Source: Streptomyces sp. 549 (GTDB taxonomy: Bacteria > Actinomycetota > Actinomycetes > Streptomycetales > Streptomycetaceae). From it: a DNA stretch of 64,000 bases. The stretch is taken from assembly GCF_030124175.1 (NCBI RefSeq), contig NZ_JASKMT010000016.1, positions 1 through 64,000 on the forward strand. The letters are read 5' to 3'. The notes under the pieces are model-generated. The model ran no database searches and was not told where the DNA came from. It saw only the letters and a list, made by a program, of their open reading frames with translations. The stretch's first letter is position 1. Every line of letters starts with the position of its first letter. A program made the translations under genes and the position numbers. Below, piece by piece: positions 1 through 9,108 of the stretch.

Positions 1-60
1 CGCCATCCTCGCGGTCATGCAGAAACGATCTTCACTCCCCAGAGCGTAGATCGGAAACGC

Positions 61-818
61 TCAGTAACCACCCTTGTAGTCCCGCGGCTGAAAGATGCCA
101 GCGGCGAACTTTATACTCAGGCACCGCTTGGCGGAGTGCGCCTTGTTCGCGGTCACGGTTATGGCTGCGGCGTGCGACGAAACGTAGGCATTCAGGCCCG
201 GAGGCAGCGCCCACGATCCCATTGCAACCAGAGCACCGTTCTGAGCGACCGCCTTGGTTTCCTTCTTGTTGAAATATGCGGTACCCGTGACAATGCCCCA
301 AGTGAATTTAGGATCCGCCACGACGGGGAAATTGGTTTCAGCGTCAGGAACGACGGTCTGGACGAGCTTCTCACCCTGGAGTTCGTAACTGGTCTCGACC
401 GGCCGACCGTCGGCATCCCTGGCCCATGGCGCCTCGATCGCGCCTACCGTGAGGTGCACTCCGTCCCCCACGTTCCGGTCCATCGAGTACCCCCCTTCCT
501 CGGTAGGCCGGAGGACAGCGTGTTCGGGAAGCTTCAGGTCGAAGGAGAACTGATGCGCAGCCTGTGCGCAGCGGTCACAACCACATGACCGTCACCCGTG
601 TCGATGCTCGCCCTCGCAGCCGCCTGGCCCACAGCCTTCGAGGATTCTGCGATGTCCGCGGTTCCCGTAGCTCGCTCGACAATCGCACCGGCCTTCTCGG
701 CCTCGCGCTCAGAGTCCGACGCAACTGCCGGAGTTGCCAGAGCACCGCTCAGCGCGACCGCCGAAGCGAGCACGGACACCACAGATTCGCGTGTGAAGTA
801 GCGCACAGATTCCCCCAT
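61..818 (-). pseudogene. Frameshifted secreted protein (PVVADP-motif family)
   Basis: Two reading frames together make one exported protein. The 5-prime part (818 down to about 560) starts at ATG 818 with a clear signal peptide (twin hydrophobic stretch ending ATPAVASD). The 3-prime part (about 560 down to 61) carries the PVVADP and TAYFNKKET motifs that I recall from secreted Streptomyces proteins of unknown function. Translation of the first frame stops about 15 codons after the break, so the intact protein (about 250 aa) is not made. The break coincides with an 11-bp direct duplication (TGCGCAGC at 554-561 and 565-572); removing 11 bp restores one continuous frame. A sequencing error is possible but does not normally create an 11-bp duplication. 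Confidence 0.75.
554..572. repeat. 11-bp tandem duplication causing a frameshift
   Basis: TGCGCAGC occurs at 554-561 and again at 565-572, an 11-bp offset inside the secreted-protein pseudogene. Eleven is not a multiple of three, so the duplication explains the frame switch. Confidence 0.8.
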
Positions 819-1160
819 GATTTCAGTTGTCAGAGATGCACCTGGTCAGAGCACACCTCGATTGGTCGTTGATGATCTTATCGACTCCTCGCAGAGTTTT
901 CCAAATACTTGAGGACCATCTGAGGTTACCGGTTCCCTTGCATGGCGCATCTCTCTGCATCTGCACGATTGATTGAAACTCACACAACATGCATCGCCAG
1001 TTTCTCTGTGGCGAAGAGTCCGTGAGCAGGGCCGCCGCCGCGACGCTCGGACATGCGTGGCCCGGCGGCCGGAATTCCTTGACCCCGGCCGCCGTGCCGG
1101 GCCGCCGGGGATTGCGGGACAGCCCTTGGCCTCGATCCCGGTGCTCACGCAACGACGGAA
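819..1160. other. Intergenic, no gene supported
   Basis: This stretch lies between the 5-prime end of the secreted-protein pseudogene and the terminator of the LolA-like gene. It should hold the pseudogene promoter, but no hexamer pair stands out. Its short reading frames lack plausible starts and known motifs. Confidence 0.5.
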
Positions 1161-1181
1161 CCCCCGCCCGATGGGCGGGGG
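1161..1181 (-). terminator. Rho-independent-type hairpin
   Basis: CCCCCGCCC (1161-1169) pairs perfectly with GGGCGGGGG (1173-1181) across a 3-nt loop, about 57 bp downstream of the LolA-like gene stop. There is no U tract, which is usual in this GC range. Confidence 0.75.
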
Positions 1182-1237
1182 TCGCGTCGTTCCGGCGCCG
1201 GCGCCGTCGCCGTGCGGTGACGGCAACCGGGCCTGGG

Positions 1238-2512
1238 TCAGTGGTTGTTGGCGACCTTGATGAGGCCCGCCTTCGTCACCGCGCCGGCGTAGACGTCGCC
1301 GTCGTCGGTGAGCAGGACGTTGACCAGGCGGGTGCTGAACACGCGGCCGGTGCCGAAGTCGCCCTTCACCTTCTCGGAGAAGGAGTCCAGCAGGGTGTCC
1401 TCACGGCCGCCGCCGGAGCCCCGGCCGTCCGCCTTGTCGCCCTTGGCGTCCTCGGGGACCTTGACCGCGAGCACCGAGTTCCAGCCCTCACCGATCACCT
1501 CGGGCTCGCCGCCCTCCCCCAGGCCGCCGAAGCCCAGCTCCGCCAGACCGCGCTCGGCCAGACCGAGGTCGGCGGGCGCCCCGGAACTGTGGTGGTCGGA
1601 TTCGTGGTGCTCGGAACCCTGGTGGTCGCCCTCGCCGGGGAGGTCGGCCGCCGTGTGGTCTTCGGCCTCGGTGATCGTGGCGTCCTTCGGCGGCTTGAAG
1701 TCGAAGGTCCCGGCGTCCGGCTTGGTGAAGTCGACCTTGGTGAAGCCGGCTTCGACGATGGCTTTGCCGCCGCCCTTGGGGGCGAGGGTGAACCGCAGCG
1801 GCGAGCCGTTGTCGGCGTCCACCGCGATGCGGATGGCCTCCACGGTGGAGTCCGGCGCGTTCTTCGGGGTGATCGCCAACTGGTAGGCGTCCCGCCCGGC
1901 GACCCGGGTCGTGCCGTCGACCTTGACGTCGGTGGTGTCGTCCACCGCGTCGAGCACCTCACGGGCGGCCTCGGCCGGGTTGGCCTTCTCCAGGCCGCCC
2001 GACGACGGGCCCTTCGCGTCCGCGCCCTCGGGCGCCTCGGCGTGGTAGGCGGCGTTGGAAGCCCGGTCGTAGCCCCAGACCTCGCCCTTGTTGTGGACGA
2101 GCAGGTACTCGCCCTTGCCCTCGTTGAGGACGACACGCTGCCGCTCCGGACCGTCGGCGGCGATCTTCAGCGTGTTCTCGCCGGCCACCAGCCGCATGAG
2201 CTGGCTGGACGGGTCCGGGTCACCGCCCGAGGGGGACGCCGACTCCGTCATGCCCTCCAGGAGCTTCGCGGTTGCGCCGTTCTGCATGCCGGGAAGGCCG
2301 AGGTCGGTGCTGATGCGCACGGTGCCGGAGAACTGCTGCACGTCCGACTCCGCGATCTTGGCGATCAGCTCCTCGGCGGTGATCTCCGGCAGGTCCGGGT
2401 CGCCGTTGTTCGCCAGCGCGGGCACCAGGCCGATGCTGGCCACCACCACCCCCGCCACGGCCACCGGGACCACGTAGCGCTTCGCCTTGCTGCTGGTTCG
2501 GGTCTCTGCCAT
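1238..2512 (-). CDS. Exported LolA/RseB-like lipoprotein-carrier fold protein
   Basis: A 424-aa exported protein. I start it at the ATG at 2512 (MAETRTSSKAK), because the longer upstream frame reads into non-coding sequence. A single hydrophobic segment (VVPVAVAGVVVASIGLVPALA) acts as signal sequence or anchor. The body, with its FSGTVR, LRFTLAPKG and FDFKPPKDA stretches, resembles the DUF2092/LolA/MucB-RseB half-barrel proteins that bind lipid or lipoprotein; this assignment is from pattern memory. A His/Glu/Asp-rich insert (HTAADLPGEGDHQGSEHHES, about residues 270-295) could bind metal. The C-terminus (VLLTDDGDVYAGAVT) is a short beta module. It is monocistronic with its own terminator. Function in actinomycetes is unclear. 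Confidence 0.75.
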   Translation of the reverse strand: MAETRTSSKAKRYVVPVAVAGVVVASIGLVPALANNGDPDLPEITAEELIAKIAESDVQQFSGTVRISTDLGLPGMQNGATAKLLEGMTESASPSGGDPDPSSQLMRLVAGENTLKIAADGPERQRVVLNEGKGEYLLVHNKGEVWGYDRASNAAYHAEAPEGADAKGPSSGGLEKANPAEAAREVLDAVDDTTDVKVDGTTRVAGRDAYQLAITPKNAPDSTVEAIRIAVDADNGSPLRFTLAPKGGGKAIVEAGFTKVDFTKPDAGTFDFKPPKDATITEAEDHTAADLPGEGDHQGSEHHESDHHSSGAPADLGLAERGLAELGFGGLGEGGEPEVIGEGWNSVLAVKVPEDAKGDKADGRGSGGGREDTLLDSFSEKVKGDFGTGRVFSTRLVNVLLTDDGDVYAGAVTKAGLIKVANNH

Positions 2513-2710
2513 GACTGCCCATCCTCCGTGTCGGCGGCGCCCACCCCCGGCCGCCTTCTTCACCGTCCTCGGTGCGGGGTGGTAGTTCAATAACACCAAA
2601 CCACACGCTGTGGGGCGTCAGCCATCAGGTCAAACCGGGTAATCCCGGGGGATGACATCGGCATGCGGAAGATCCGCCCTGTCCCCTAGGGGTTCCCACG
2701 GTGAAGGGGG

Positions 2711-2756
2711 TTGCCGAGAGCGTGAGCTGCCGAGAGCGCGGAGGTTGCCGAGAGCG
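2711..2756. repeat. Three copies of TGCCGAGAGCG
   Basis: (T/C)TGCCGAGAGCG occurs at 2711, 2727 and 2745 (spacing 16 and 18 bp), about 80-125 bp downstream of the polyprenyl synthase stop. A further degenerate repeat (GAGCAGCGCCCGGC, two copies) lies between it and the stop codon. No function is evident. Confidence 0.7.
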
Positions 2757-2835
2757 CGGGGGCTTCGACCGGGCAACCGCCGTCCGGCCGAGCAGCGCCC
2801 GGCCGAGACCGGAGCAGCGCCCGGCTGCGGGACGG

Positions 2836-3846
2836 TCAGCCGGCCCGGTGCACCACGGTGTCGCACAGCTCGGCGAGGGCCTGCTTGGCGGCGCAGTCGG
2901 GCAGCGGGCCCAGCACCTCGCGGGCCTGGTCGGCGAAGCGCACGGTGTCCCGTCGGGCCTGTTCCAGGGCGGGGTGGGCGCGCAGGCCGGCGAGGGCCTC
3001 GGCGTGCCGGGCGTCGTCGGTGAGGTCGCCGTCGAGCAGCGCGCACAGCGCGCGGTCCTCCGGTGCGCCGCCCTGCTCGGCCATGGCCCGCAGGTGCAGG
3101 ACGGGCAGGGTGGGCACGCCCTCGCGCAGGTCGGTGCCGGGGGTCTTGCCGGACTCGTGGGAGTCGCTGGCGATGTCGAGCACGTCGTCGGCGAGCTGGA
3201 AGGCGGTACCGATCCGCTCGCCGTACTGGGTGAGCACGTCGACGGTGCGCTCGTCCGCACCGGCCATCAGCGAGCCGAAGCGGCCGGAGACGGCGATCAG
3301 CGAGCCGGTCTTGCCGGCGACGACCTCCAGGTAGTGGTCGATCGGGTCGGTGCGCTCGCGCGGTCCGGCGGTCTCCAGGATCTGGCCGGTGACGAGCCGC
3401 TCGAACGCCTCGGCCTGGATGCGCACGGCCTCCGGGCCGAGGTCGGCGAGGATGTGCGAGGCGCGGGCGAAGAGGAAGTCGCCGGTGAGCACGGCGACGG
3501 AGTTGCCCCAGTTGACGTTGGCACTGGGCACGCCGCGGCGCACCTCGGCCTCGTCCATGACGTCGTCGTGGTAGAGCGTCGCCAGGTGGGTCAGCTCGAC
3601 GACCACCGCGGACGGCACGATGCCGGGGGCGTGCGGGTCGCCGAACCGGGCGGCGAGCAGGGCGAGCAGCGGGCGGAAGCGTTTGCCGCCGGCCCGCACC
3701 AGGTGCTGGGCGGCTTCGGTGATGAAGGGGACGCTGCTCTTGGTGGCCTCGAACAGCCCTTCTTCGACGGCCGCCAGTCCGGCTTGCACGTCGGCTTCCA
3801 GCGCCTGGTCGCGCACGCTCAGCCCCAAGGGCCCGACGACGGTCAC
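2836..3846 (-). CDS. Trans-polyprenyl diphosphate synthase
   Basis: A 336-aa all-alpha isoprenyl diphosphate synthase that condenses isopentenyl diphosphate with an allylic primer. It has the substrate-binding GGKRFRP near residue 53, the first Asp-rich motif DDVMD at 94-98, and the second DDVLD at 220-224, which coordinate Mg2+-diphosphate. Length and motif spacing match long-chain (C35-C50) synthases. Given the neighbouring menaquinone genes and complex I, the likely product is the menaquinone side chain; product length cannot be read from sequence alone. ATG at 3846 is followed by MTVVGPLGLSVRDQ, typical of actinobacterial members. It is divergent from the fumarylacetoacetase gene. Confidence 0.92.
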   Translation of the reverse strand: MTVVGPLGLSVRDQALEADVQAGLAAVEEGLFEATKSSVPFITEAAQHLVRAGGKRFRPLLALLAARFGDPHAPGIVPSAVVVELTHLATLYHDDVMDEAEVRRGVPSANVNWGNSVAVLTGDFLFARASHILADLGPEAVRIQAEAFERLVTGQILETAGPRERTDPIDHYLEVVAGKTGSLIAVSGRFGSLMAGADERTVDVLTQYGERIGTAFQLADDVLDIASDSHESGKTPGTDLREGVPTLPVLHLRAMAEQGGAPEDRALCALLDGDLTDDARHAEALAGLRAHPALEQARRDTVRFADQAREVLGPLPDCAAKQALAELCDTVVHRAG

Positions 3847-4009
3847 GAGGAGGTCTCCTGTCTGCGGACAATCACTCAGCTGGTCACTGCGTCGCTGCCA
3901 CCATTACCGGCAGCGTATCCGGTCACGTGAGGATCACGTCAGGCACGTCCCTCGATAGCCTGTTCGCGGCCGAGACCGGCGACGACCTCGAAGGCGAGGG
4001 CACCACCCC

Positions 4010-5248
4010 ATGTCAGCAGCGAACCCTCTCATTCTTCCCGAAGACCATCTTTTCGGGCAGCACAATCTTCCCTATGGCGTCTACAGCACGGCCGACACCC
4101 CTGGCCTGCGGCGCATCGGAATCCGGTACGGCGACCACGTGCTGGACCTGGCGGCCGCGGCGCGGCTGTTCGCCTCCCCGCACGCGGAGCTGCTGTCCGC
4201 TCCGACGCTGAACCCGCTGCTCGCCGCAGGCCGCGCGGTGTGGACGGCGGTGCGGACCGATGCCCGGCTGTGGCTCACCTCCCCCGCCGAGCGGGAGCGG
4301 GTGGGCGGGCTGATGGTGCCGCTGGCCGACGCGACGCTGCACCTGCCGTTCGAGGTCGCCGACTACGTCGACTTCTACGCCAGCGAGCACCACGCCACCA
4401 ACGTCGGCCGGATCTTCCGCCCCGACGGGGAGCCGCTGACCCCGAACTGGAAGCACCTGCCGATCGGCTACCACGGCCGTGCGGGCACGGTGGTGGTGTC
4501 GGGCACCGAGGTGCGGCGGCCCAGCGGCCAGCGCCGGGCACCGGCTGACCCGGCGAATCCGGGTGCGGCGCCGAAGGCGGTGTTCGGCCCCTCGCAGCGG
4601 CTGGACATCGAGGCCGAGGTGGGCTTCGTGGTGGGTGCGCCGTCGGTGCTGGGCGAGCCGGTGCCGCAGGGGGCGTTCCGCGAGCACGTCTTCGGTGTCT
4701 GCCTGCTCAACGACTGGTCGGCGCGGGACGTCCAGGCGTGGGAGTACGTGCCACTGGGCCCGTTCCTGGGCAAGTCGTTCGCGACCTCGGTCTCGGCGTG
4801 GGTGACGCCGCTGGAGGCGCTGGACGCAGCGCGGACCGCGCCGCCGGAGCGCACCCACGAGCTGCTGGACTACCTGGACGACTCCGGTGCCGAGCCGGGC
4901 GGGTTCGACCTGCGCATCACGGTCACCCTCAACGGCCACACCATCGCCGAGCCGCCGTTCTCCGCGATGTACTGGACGGCGGCGCAGCAGCTGGCGCACA
5001 TGACCGTCAACGGCGCGTCCCTGCGAACGGGTGATCTCTTCGCGTCCGGAACGGTCAGCGGCCCGGAGCCGCACCAGCGGGGCTGCCTGCTGGAGCTGAC
5101 CTGGTCGGGCCGGGACGCGGTCGAACTGCCCGACGGCAAGCGGACGTTCCTGGAGGACGGCGACGAGGTCGTGCTGACGGCCTGGGCGCCGGGGCCCGAC
5201 GGGACCCGGGTCGGCCTGGGAGAGGTGTCAGGGCGCATCGCCTGCTAG
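4010..5248 (+). CDS. fahA: Fumarylacetoacetase
   Basis: A 412-aa protein spanning the whole family, with the N-terminal domain (LPYGVYSTADTPG) and the catalytic beta-roll domain. It hydrolyses 4-fumarylacetoacetate to fumarate and acetoacetate, the last step of tyrosine and homogentisate breakdown. Family landmarks are DFYASEHHATNVGRIFRP (metal and catalytic His), PIGYHGRAGTVVVSG, LDIEAEVGFVVG, LLNDWSARDVQAWEYVPLGP and GTVSGPEP. ATG 4010 gives the standard MSAANPLILPEDHLFGQHNLP start. A short hydrophobic lipoprotein gene follows 38 bp downstream and may be co-transcribed. No other tyrosine-catabolic gene lies in the window. Confidence 0.95.
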   Translation: MSAANPLILPEDHLFGQHNLPYGVYSTADTPGLRRIGIRYGDHVLDLAAAARLFASPHAELLSAPTLNPLLAAGRAVWTAVRTDARLWLTSPAERERVGGLMVPLADATLHLPFEVADYVDFYASEHHATNVGRIFRPDGEPLTPNWKHLPIGYHGRAGTVVVSGTEVRRPSGQRRAPADPANPGAAPKAVFGPSQRLDIEAEVGFVVGAPSVLGEPVPQGAFREHVFGVCLLNDWSARDVQAWEYVPLGPFLGKSFATSVSAWVTPLEALDAARTAPPERTHELLDYLDDSGAEPGGFDLRITVTLNGHTIAEPPFSAMYWTAAQQLAHMTVNGASLRTGDLFASGTVSGPEPHQRGCLLELTWSGRDAVELPDGKRTFLEDGDEVVLTAWAPGPDGTRVGLGEVSGRIAC

Positions 5249-5286
5249 CTTGACCGCCATCTGACCGACGAAGGTAGGAGAAGCAC

Positions 5287-5760
5287 GTGCGCACGTCAGC
5301 GCGTTACACGGGGGCGGTCGCCGTCACGGCGGCCGTGCTGCTCACGAGCGGTTGCGGGGGCGGCAGCGACGACGACGCCGCGAAGGACGGGAAGCCGTCG
5401 GCCGAGCAGAGCGCGGGCGAGGCCGCCGCGCAGCCGGGTTCGGTGCAGGGCATCTGGAACACCACGGTGGACGGCAAGGACGTGGTCCTCACCGTGCTGG
5501 GCGACGGCGCCACGCTGCTGCGGGACAACACCGCGTGCACGGGACGGGTGACCGACGCGGCCAAGCCGTCGTTCACGCTGAAGTGCCCCGGCGGAAGCGG
5601 CGAGGAGCGCACCAACGGGACGGTCGACAGCCTTGAGGGCAAAAACATGAAGGTCACCTGGAACGGCGGAGACACCGACTCCTTCGTGAAGGTGGCCGAC
5701 ACTCCGAAGGACGTGCCGACCGACCTCGGCGGCCTGGAGGACCTGGTCCCCCAGGGCTGA
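5287..5760 (+). CDS. Small secreted lipoprotein, unknown function
   Basis: A 157-aa lipoprotein. GTG start at 5287 follows an AGGAGA ribosome site at about 5275-5280. The signal peptide ends in the lipobox LTSGC (Cys at about residue 23), then a Gly/Asp/Ser linker, then a compact beta-rich domain (IWNTTVDGKDVVLTVLGDG, with two Cys about 24 residues apart in NTACTGRV and TLKCPGG). It ends in a short acidic tail. I do not recognise a named family. It sits 38 bp after fahA and ahead of a strong hairpin shared with the convergent nuoN. Confidence 0.85.
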   Translation: MRTSARYTGAVAVTAAVLLTSGCGGGSDDDAAKDGKPSAEQSAGEAAAQPGSVQGIWNTTVDGKDVVLTVLGDGATLLRDNTACTGRVTDAAKPSFTLKCPGGSGEERTNGTVDSLEGKNMKVTWNGGDTDSFVKVADTPKDVPTDLGGLEDLVPQG

Positions 5761-5770
5761 GCGCACAGGC

Positions 5771-5814
5771 GACAGGGCCGGGACGTCCCCCGCGAGGGAG
5801 GTCCCGGCCCTGTC
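5771..5814. terminator. Bidirectional terminator between lipoprotein gene and nuoN
   Basis: GACAGGGCCGGGAC (5771-5784) and GTCCCGGCCCTGTC (5801-5814) form a perfect 14-bp stem with a 16-nt loop, 10 bp after the lipoprotein stop and 16 bp after the nuoN stop, between convergent genes. Confidence 0.9.
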
Positions 5815-5830
5815 GTTCGAGGTGCCGGTG

Positions 5831-7495
5831 TCAGCGGACGAAGACCCCCGCCTGGGAGGCCAGGTCGAGGAAGTACTGCGGGGCGACGCCGAGCACCAGC
5901 GTGACGACCACGCCGACGCCGATGGTGACGGCGGTGAAGCTGCTGGGGATGGCGACCGTCGGCCCGTCCGCGCGCGGCTCGCTGAAGAACATCAGCACGA
6001 TGACCCGCACGTAGAAGAACGCGGCGATGGCCGAGGCGATGACACCGACGACGACCAGCGCGCCCGCGCCGCCCTCGGCGGCGGCCTTGAAGACCGCGAA
6101 CTTGCCGACGAAGCCCGAGGTGAGCGGGATGCCGGCGAAGGCGAGCAGGAAGACCGCGAAGACCGCCGCCACCAGGGGCGACCTGCGTCCCAGTCCGGCC
6201 CACTTCGACAGGTGCGTCGCCTCGCCGCCGGAGTCGCGGACCAGCGTGACGACGGCGAACGCGCCGAGCGTCACGAAGGAGTACGCCAGCAGGTAGAAGA
6301 GCACCGAGGAGATGCCCGCCGGGGTGGTGGCGATGACACCGGCGAGGATGAAGCCGGCGTGCGCGATGGAGGAGTAGGCGAGCAGCCGCTTCACGTCGGT
6401 CTGAGTGATGGCGATGATCGCGCCGAGCAGCATGGACGCGATGGCGACGCCCCACATGATCGGCCGCCAGTCCCAGCGCAGTCCCGGCAGGACGACGTAC
6501 AGCAGCCGCAGCAGGGCGCCGAAGGCGGCGACCTTGGTGGCGGCGGCCATGAAGCCGGTGACGGGGGTGGGGGCGCCCTGGTAGACGTCGGGCGTCCACA
6601 TGTGGAAGGGCACGGCGCCGACCTTGAACAGCAGCCCCATGAGGATCATGGCGGCGCCGATCAGCAGCAGCGCGTCGTTGCCCATGGCGGCGGCGAGCGC
6701 CGGGTTGGGGCTGGAGACGGTGCCGTCGACGACCTGGGCGATGCCGGCGTAGTCGACGGTCCCGGCGTAGCCGTAGAGCAGCGCGATGCCGAAGATGAGG
6801 AACGCCGAGGAGAACGCGCCGAGCAGGAAGTACTTGACCGCTGCCTCCTGCGACAGCAGGCGGCGCCGGCGGGCCAGCGCGCACAGCAGGTACAGCGGCA
6901 GCGAGAAGACCTCCAGCGCGATGAACAGCGTCAGCAGGTCGTTGGCGGCGGGGAAGATCATCATGCCGCCGACCGCGAACAGCAGCAGCGGGAAGATCTC
7001 GGTGGTCGTCCAGCCGGCCTTCGTCGCGGCCTGCTCGCCCTCACCGCCGGGCACGGACGCGGGCTGGGCGGCGAAGGAGTCCACCCGGGCGCCGTGCGCG
7101 ACGGGTTCCAGCTTGCGTTCGGCGAAGGTGAAGACGGAGGCGAGTGCCACCAGCAGGATGATGCCCTGGAGGAACAGCGCCGGGCCGTCCACCGCGATGG
7201 ACCCCAGGCCCACCACGGCCGCCTTGTCCGTGGCGTGGCCGCCGGCGGCGAGGCCGACGACCGCGGCGAAGCCGCCGGCCAGGGCCAGTGCGGCCAGCCC
7301 CACCTGTGCGGGGTAGCGGACCCGGCGCGGGGCGAACGCCTCCACCAGGATGCCGATCACGGCGACGCTGAGCACGATGATGGCCGGGGACATCTGGAGG
7401 TACTCGATCGAGGGTGTGCCGCCCTCGGGGGCCGCCGTCGTCCACAGACTGTGGACGGACGCCGCGATCTGTTCGGTGCTCGTCGGGGCACTCAC
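5831..7495 (-). CDS. nuoN: NADH-quinone oxidoreductase subunit N
   Basis: A 554-aa antiporter-like membrane subunit of complex I with about 14 predicted helices. Conserved proton-channel features include LLFAVGGMMIFPAANDLLTLFIALE, LFKVGAVPFHMWTPDVYQGAP and KRLLAYSSIAHAGF. It is the last gene of the operon; GTG 7495 overlaps the nuoM stop by 4 bp (GTGA). A strong bidirectional hairpin follows. A mid-protein loop rich in charged residues (after about residue 140) interrupts helices and is typical of actinobacterial NuoN. Confidence 0.97.
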   Translation of the reverse strand: MSAPTSTEQIAASVHSLWTTAAPEGGTPSIEYLQMSPAIIVLSVAVIGILVEAFAPRRVRYPAQVGLAALALAGGFAAVVGLAAGGHATDKAAVVGLGSIAVDGPALFLQGIILLVALASVFTFAERKLEPVAHGARVDSFAAQPASVPGGEGEQAATKAGWTTTEIFPLLLFAVGGMMIFPAANDLLTLFIALEVFSLPLYLLCALARRRRLLSQEAAVKYFLLGAFSSAFLIFGIALLYGYAGTVDYAGIAQVVDGTVSSPNPALAAAMGNDALLLIGAAMILMGLLFKVGAVPFHMWTPDVYQGAPTPVTGFMAAATKVAAFGALLRLLYVVLPGLRWDWRPIMWGVAIASMLLGAIIAITQTDVKRLLAYSSIAHAGFILAGVIATTPAGISSVLFYLLAYSFVTLGAFAVVTLVRDSGGEATHLSKWAGLGRRSPLVAAVFAVFLLAFAGIPLTSGFVGKFAVFKAAAEGGAGALVVVGVIASAIAAFFYVRVIVLMFFSEPRADGPTVAIPSSFTAVTIGVGVVVTLVLGVAPQYFLDLASQAGVFVR

Positions 7496-9105
7496 TTCGC
7501 CGCCTCCACCTCTGGCTCGGGGTCGGTCTTCTGCACATCCGACAGGGTGTGCTCAACCGCCGGGTTGACGATCTCGGTCAGCGGCTTCGGGAAGACCCCG
7601 AGGAGGATCAGCAGGGCGATCAGCGGCGCGACCACGGCCAGCTCACGGGCCCGCAGGTCGGGCATCCCGGCGATCTCCGGCTTCTCCACCGGACCGGTCA
7701 TGGTCCGCTGGTACAGCAGCAGCACGTACAGGGCGGCCAGCACGATGCCGGCGGTGGCCACGATTCCGGCCACCGGGTAGCGGCTGAACGTGCCGACCAG
7801 GACGAGGAACTCGCTGATGAACGGCGCGAGTCCGGGCAGCGACAGGGTGGCGAGGCCGCCGACGAGGAAGGTGCCCGCCAGGACCGGCGCCACCTTCTGC
7901 ACCCCGCCGTAGTCGGCGATGAGCCGCGAGCCGCGCCGGGAGATGAGGAACCCGGCGACGAGCATCAGCACCGCGGTGGAGAGGCCGTGGAAGACCATGT
8001 ACAGCGTCGCGCCGGTCTGGCCCTGGCTGGTCATCGCGAAGACGCCCAGCACGATGAAGCCGAAGTGGGAGATGGACGCGTACGCGATCAGCCGCTTGAT
8101 GTCGCGCTGGCCGACGGCCAGCAGCGCGCCGTAGATGATGCTCACCAGCGCCAGCGTGATCACCACCGGCGTCGCCCAGGCGCTGGCCTCGGGGAACAGG
8201 CCGAGGCAGAACCGCAGCATCGCGAAGGTGCCGACCTTGTCGACGACCGCGGTGATGAGGACCGCGACCGGCGCGGTGGACTCCCCCATCGCGTTGGGCA
8301 GCCAGGTGTGCAGCGGCCACAGCGGCGCCTTGATCGCGAACGCGAGGAAGAAGCCGAGGAAGAGCAGCCGCTCGATGTTGGTGCCCATGGTCAGCTCACC
8401 GGCCGCGCGGGCCTCGGTGATCTGCTGGAGGGAGAACGTGCCCTCGCCGAGCTGGTCGGCGGTGACGACGTAGAGGCCGATGACCGCGGCCAGCATGACC
8501 AGGCCGCCGGCCAGGTTGTAGAGCAGGAACTTCACCGCGGCGTAGCTGCGCTGCTTGGCGCCGTCCTCCTCGCCGCCCGAGTGGGCGCGGTCGCCGAAGC
8601 CGCCGATGAGGAAGTACATCGGGATGAGCATGGCTTCGAAGAAGATGTAGAAGAGGAAGACGTCGGTCGCGGCGAAGGAGATGAGCACCATCGCCTCGAC
8701 CATCAGGATCAGCGCGAAGAAGCCCTGGGTGGGCCGCCACCGCCGCTGCTTCGCGGCGTCGGAGTCCTCGATGTCGGCGTCCGCGTCGTTCCAGCCGGCC
8801 GCGATCACGAACGGGACGAGCAGCGCGGTCAGCGCGATCATCGCCACGCCGATGCCGTCGGCGCCCAGTTCGTAGCGCACGCCGAAGTCGGCGATCCAGG
8901 CGTGGGACTCGGTGAGCTGGTAGCGGGCACCGCCGGGATCGAAGCGGATCAGCACCACCGCGGCCAGCACCAGTGTGCCAAGCGACACCAGCAGCGCCAG
9001 CCACTTGGCGGCCTCCCGCCTGGCGGCGGGCACCGCCGCGGTGGCGACCGCGCCGAGTGCCGGCAGCACCGCGGTCGCCGTCAGCAGGGGAAATGTTGTG
9101 GACAT
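7492..9105 (-). CDS. nuoM: NADH-quinone oxidoreductase subunit M
   Basis: A 537-aa proton-pumping membrane subunit of complex I, about 14 helices. Diagnostic stretches are FIFFEAMLIPMYFLIGGFG, FAIKAPLWPLHTWLPNAM (with the channel Lys), DIKRLIAYASISHFGFI and LPGLAPFISEFLVL. ATG 9105 lies 3 bp after the nuoL stop, and the stop overlaps the nuoN start. A hydrophilic insertion of about 30 residues follows helix 4 (DADADIEDSDAAKQRRWRPT). Confidence 0.97.
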   Translation of the reverse strand: MSTTFPLLTATAVLPALGAVATAAVPAARREAAKWLALLVSLGTLVLAAVVLIRFDPGGARYQLTESHAWIADFGVRYELGADGIGVAMIALTALLVPFVIAAGWNDADADIEDSDAAKQRRWRPTQGFFALILMVEAMVLISFAATDVFLFYIFFEAMLIPMYFLIGGFGDRAHSGGEEDGAKQRSYAAVKFLLYNLAGGLVMLAAVIGLYVVTADQLGEGTFSLQQITEARAAGELTMGTNIERLLFLGFFLAFAIKAPLWPLHTWLPNAMGESTAPVAVLITAVVDKVGTFAMLRFCLGLFPEASAWATPVVITLALVSIIYGALLAVGQRDIKRLIAYASISHFGFIVLGVFAMTSQGQTGATLYMVFHGLSTAVLMLVAGFLISRRGSRLIADYGGVQKVAPVLAGTFLVGGLATLSLPGLAPFISEFLVLVGTFSRYPVAGIVATAGIVLAALYVLLLYQRTMTGPVEKPEIAGMPDLRARELAVVAPLIALLILLGVFPKPLTEIVNPAVEHTLSDVQKTDPEPEVEAAK

Positions 9106-9108
9106 GAA

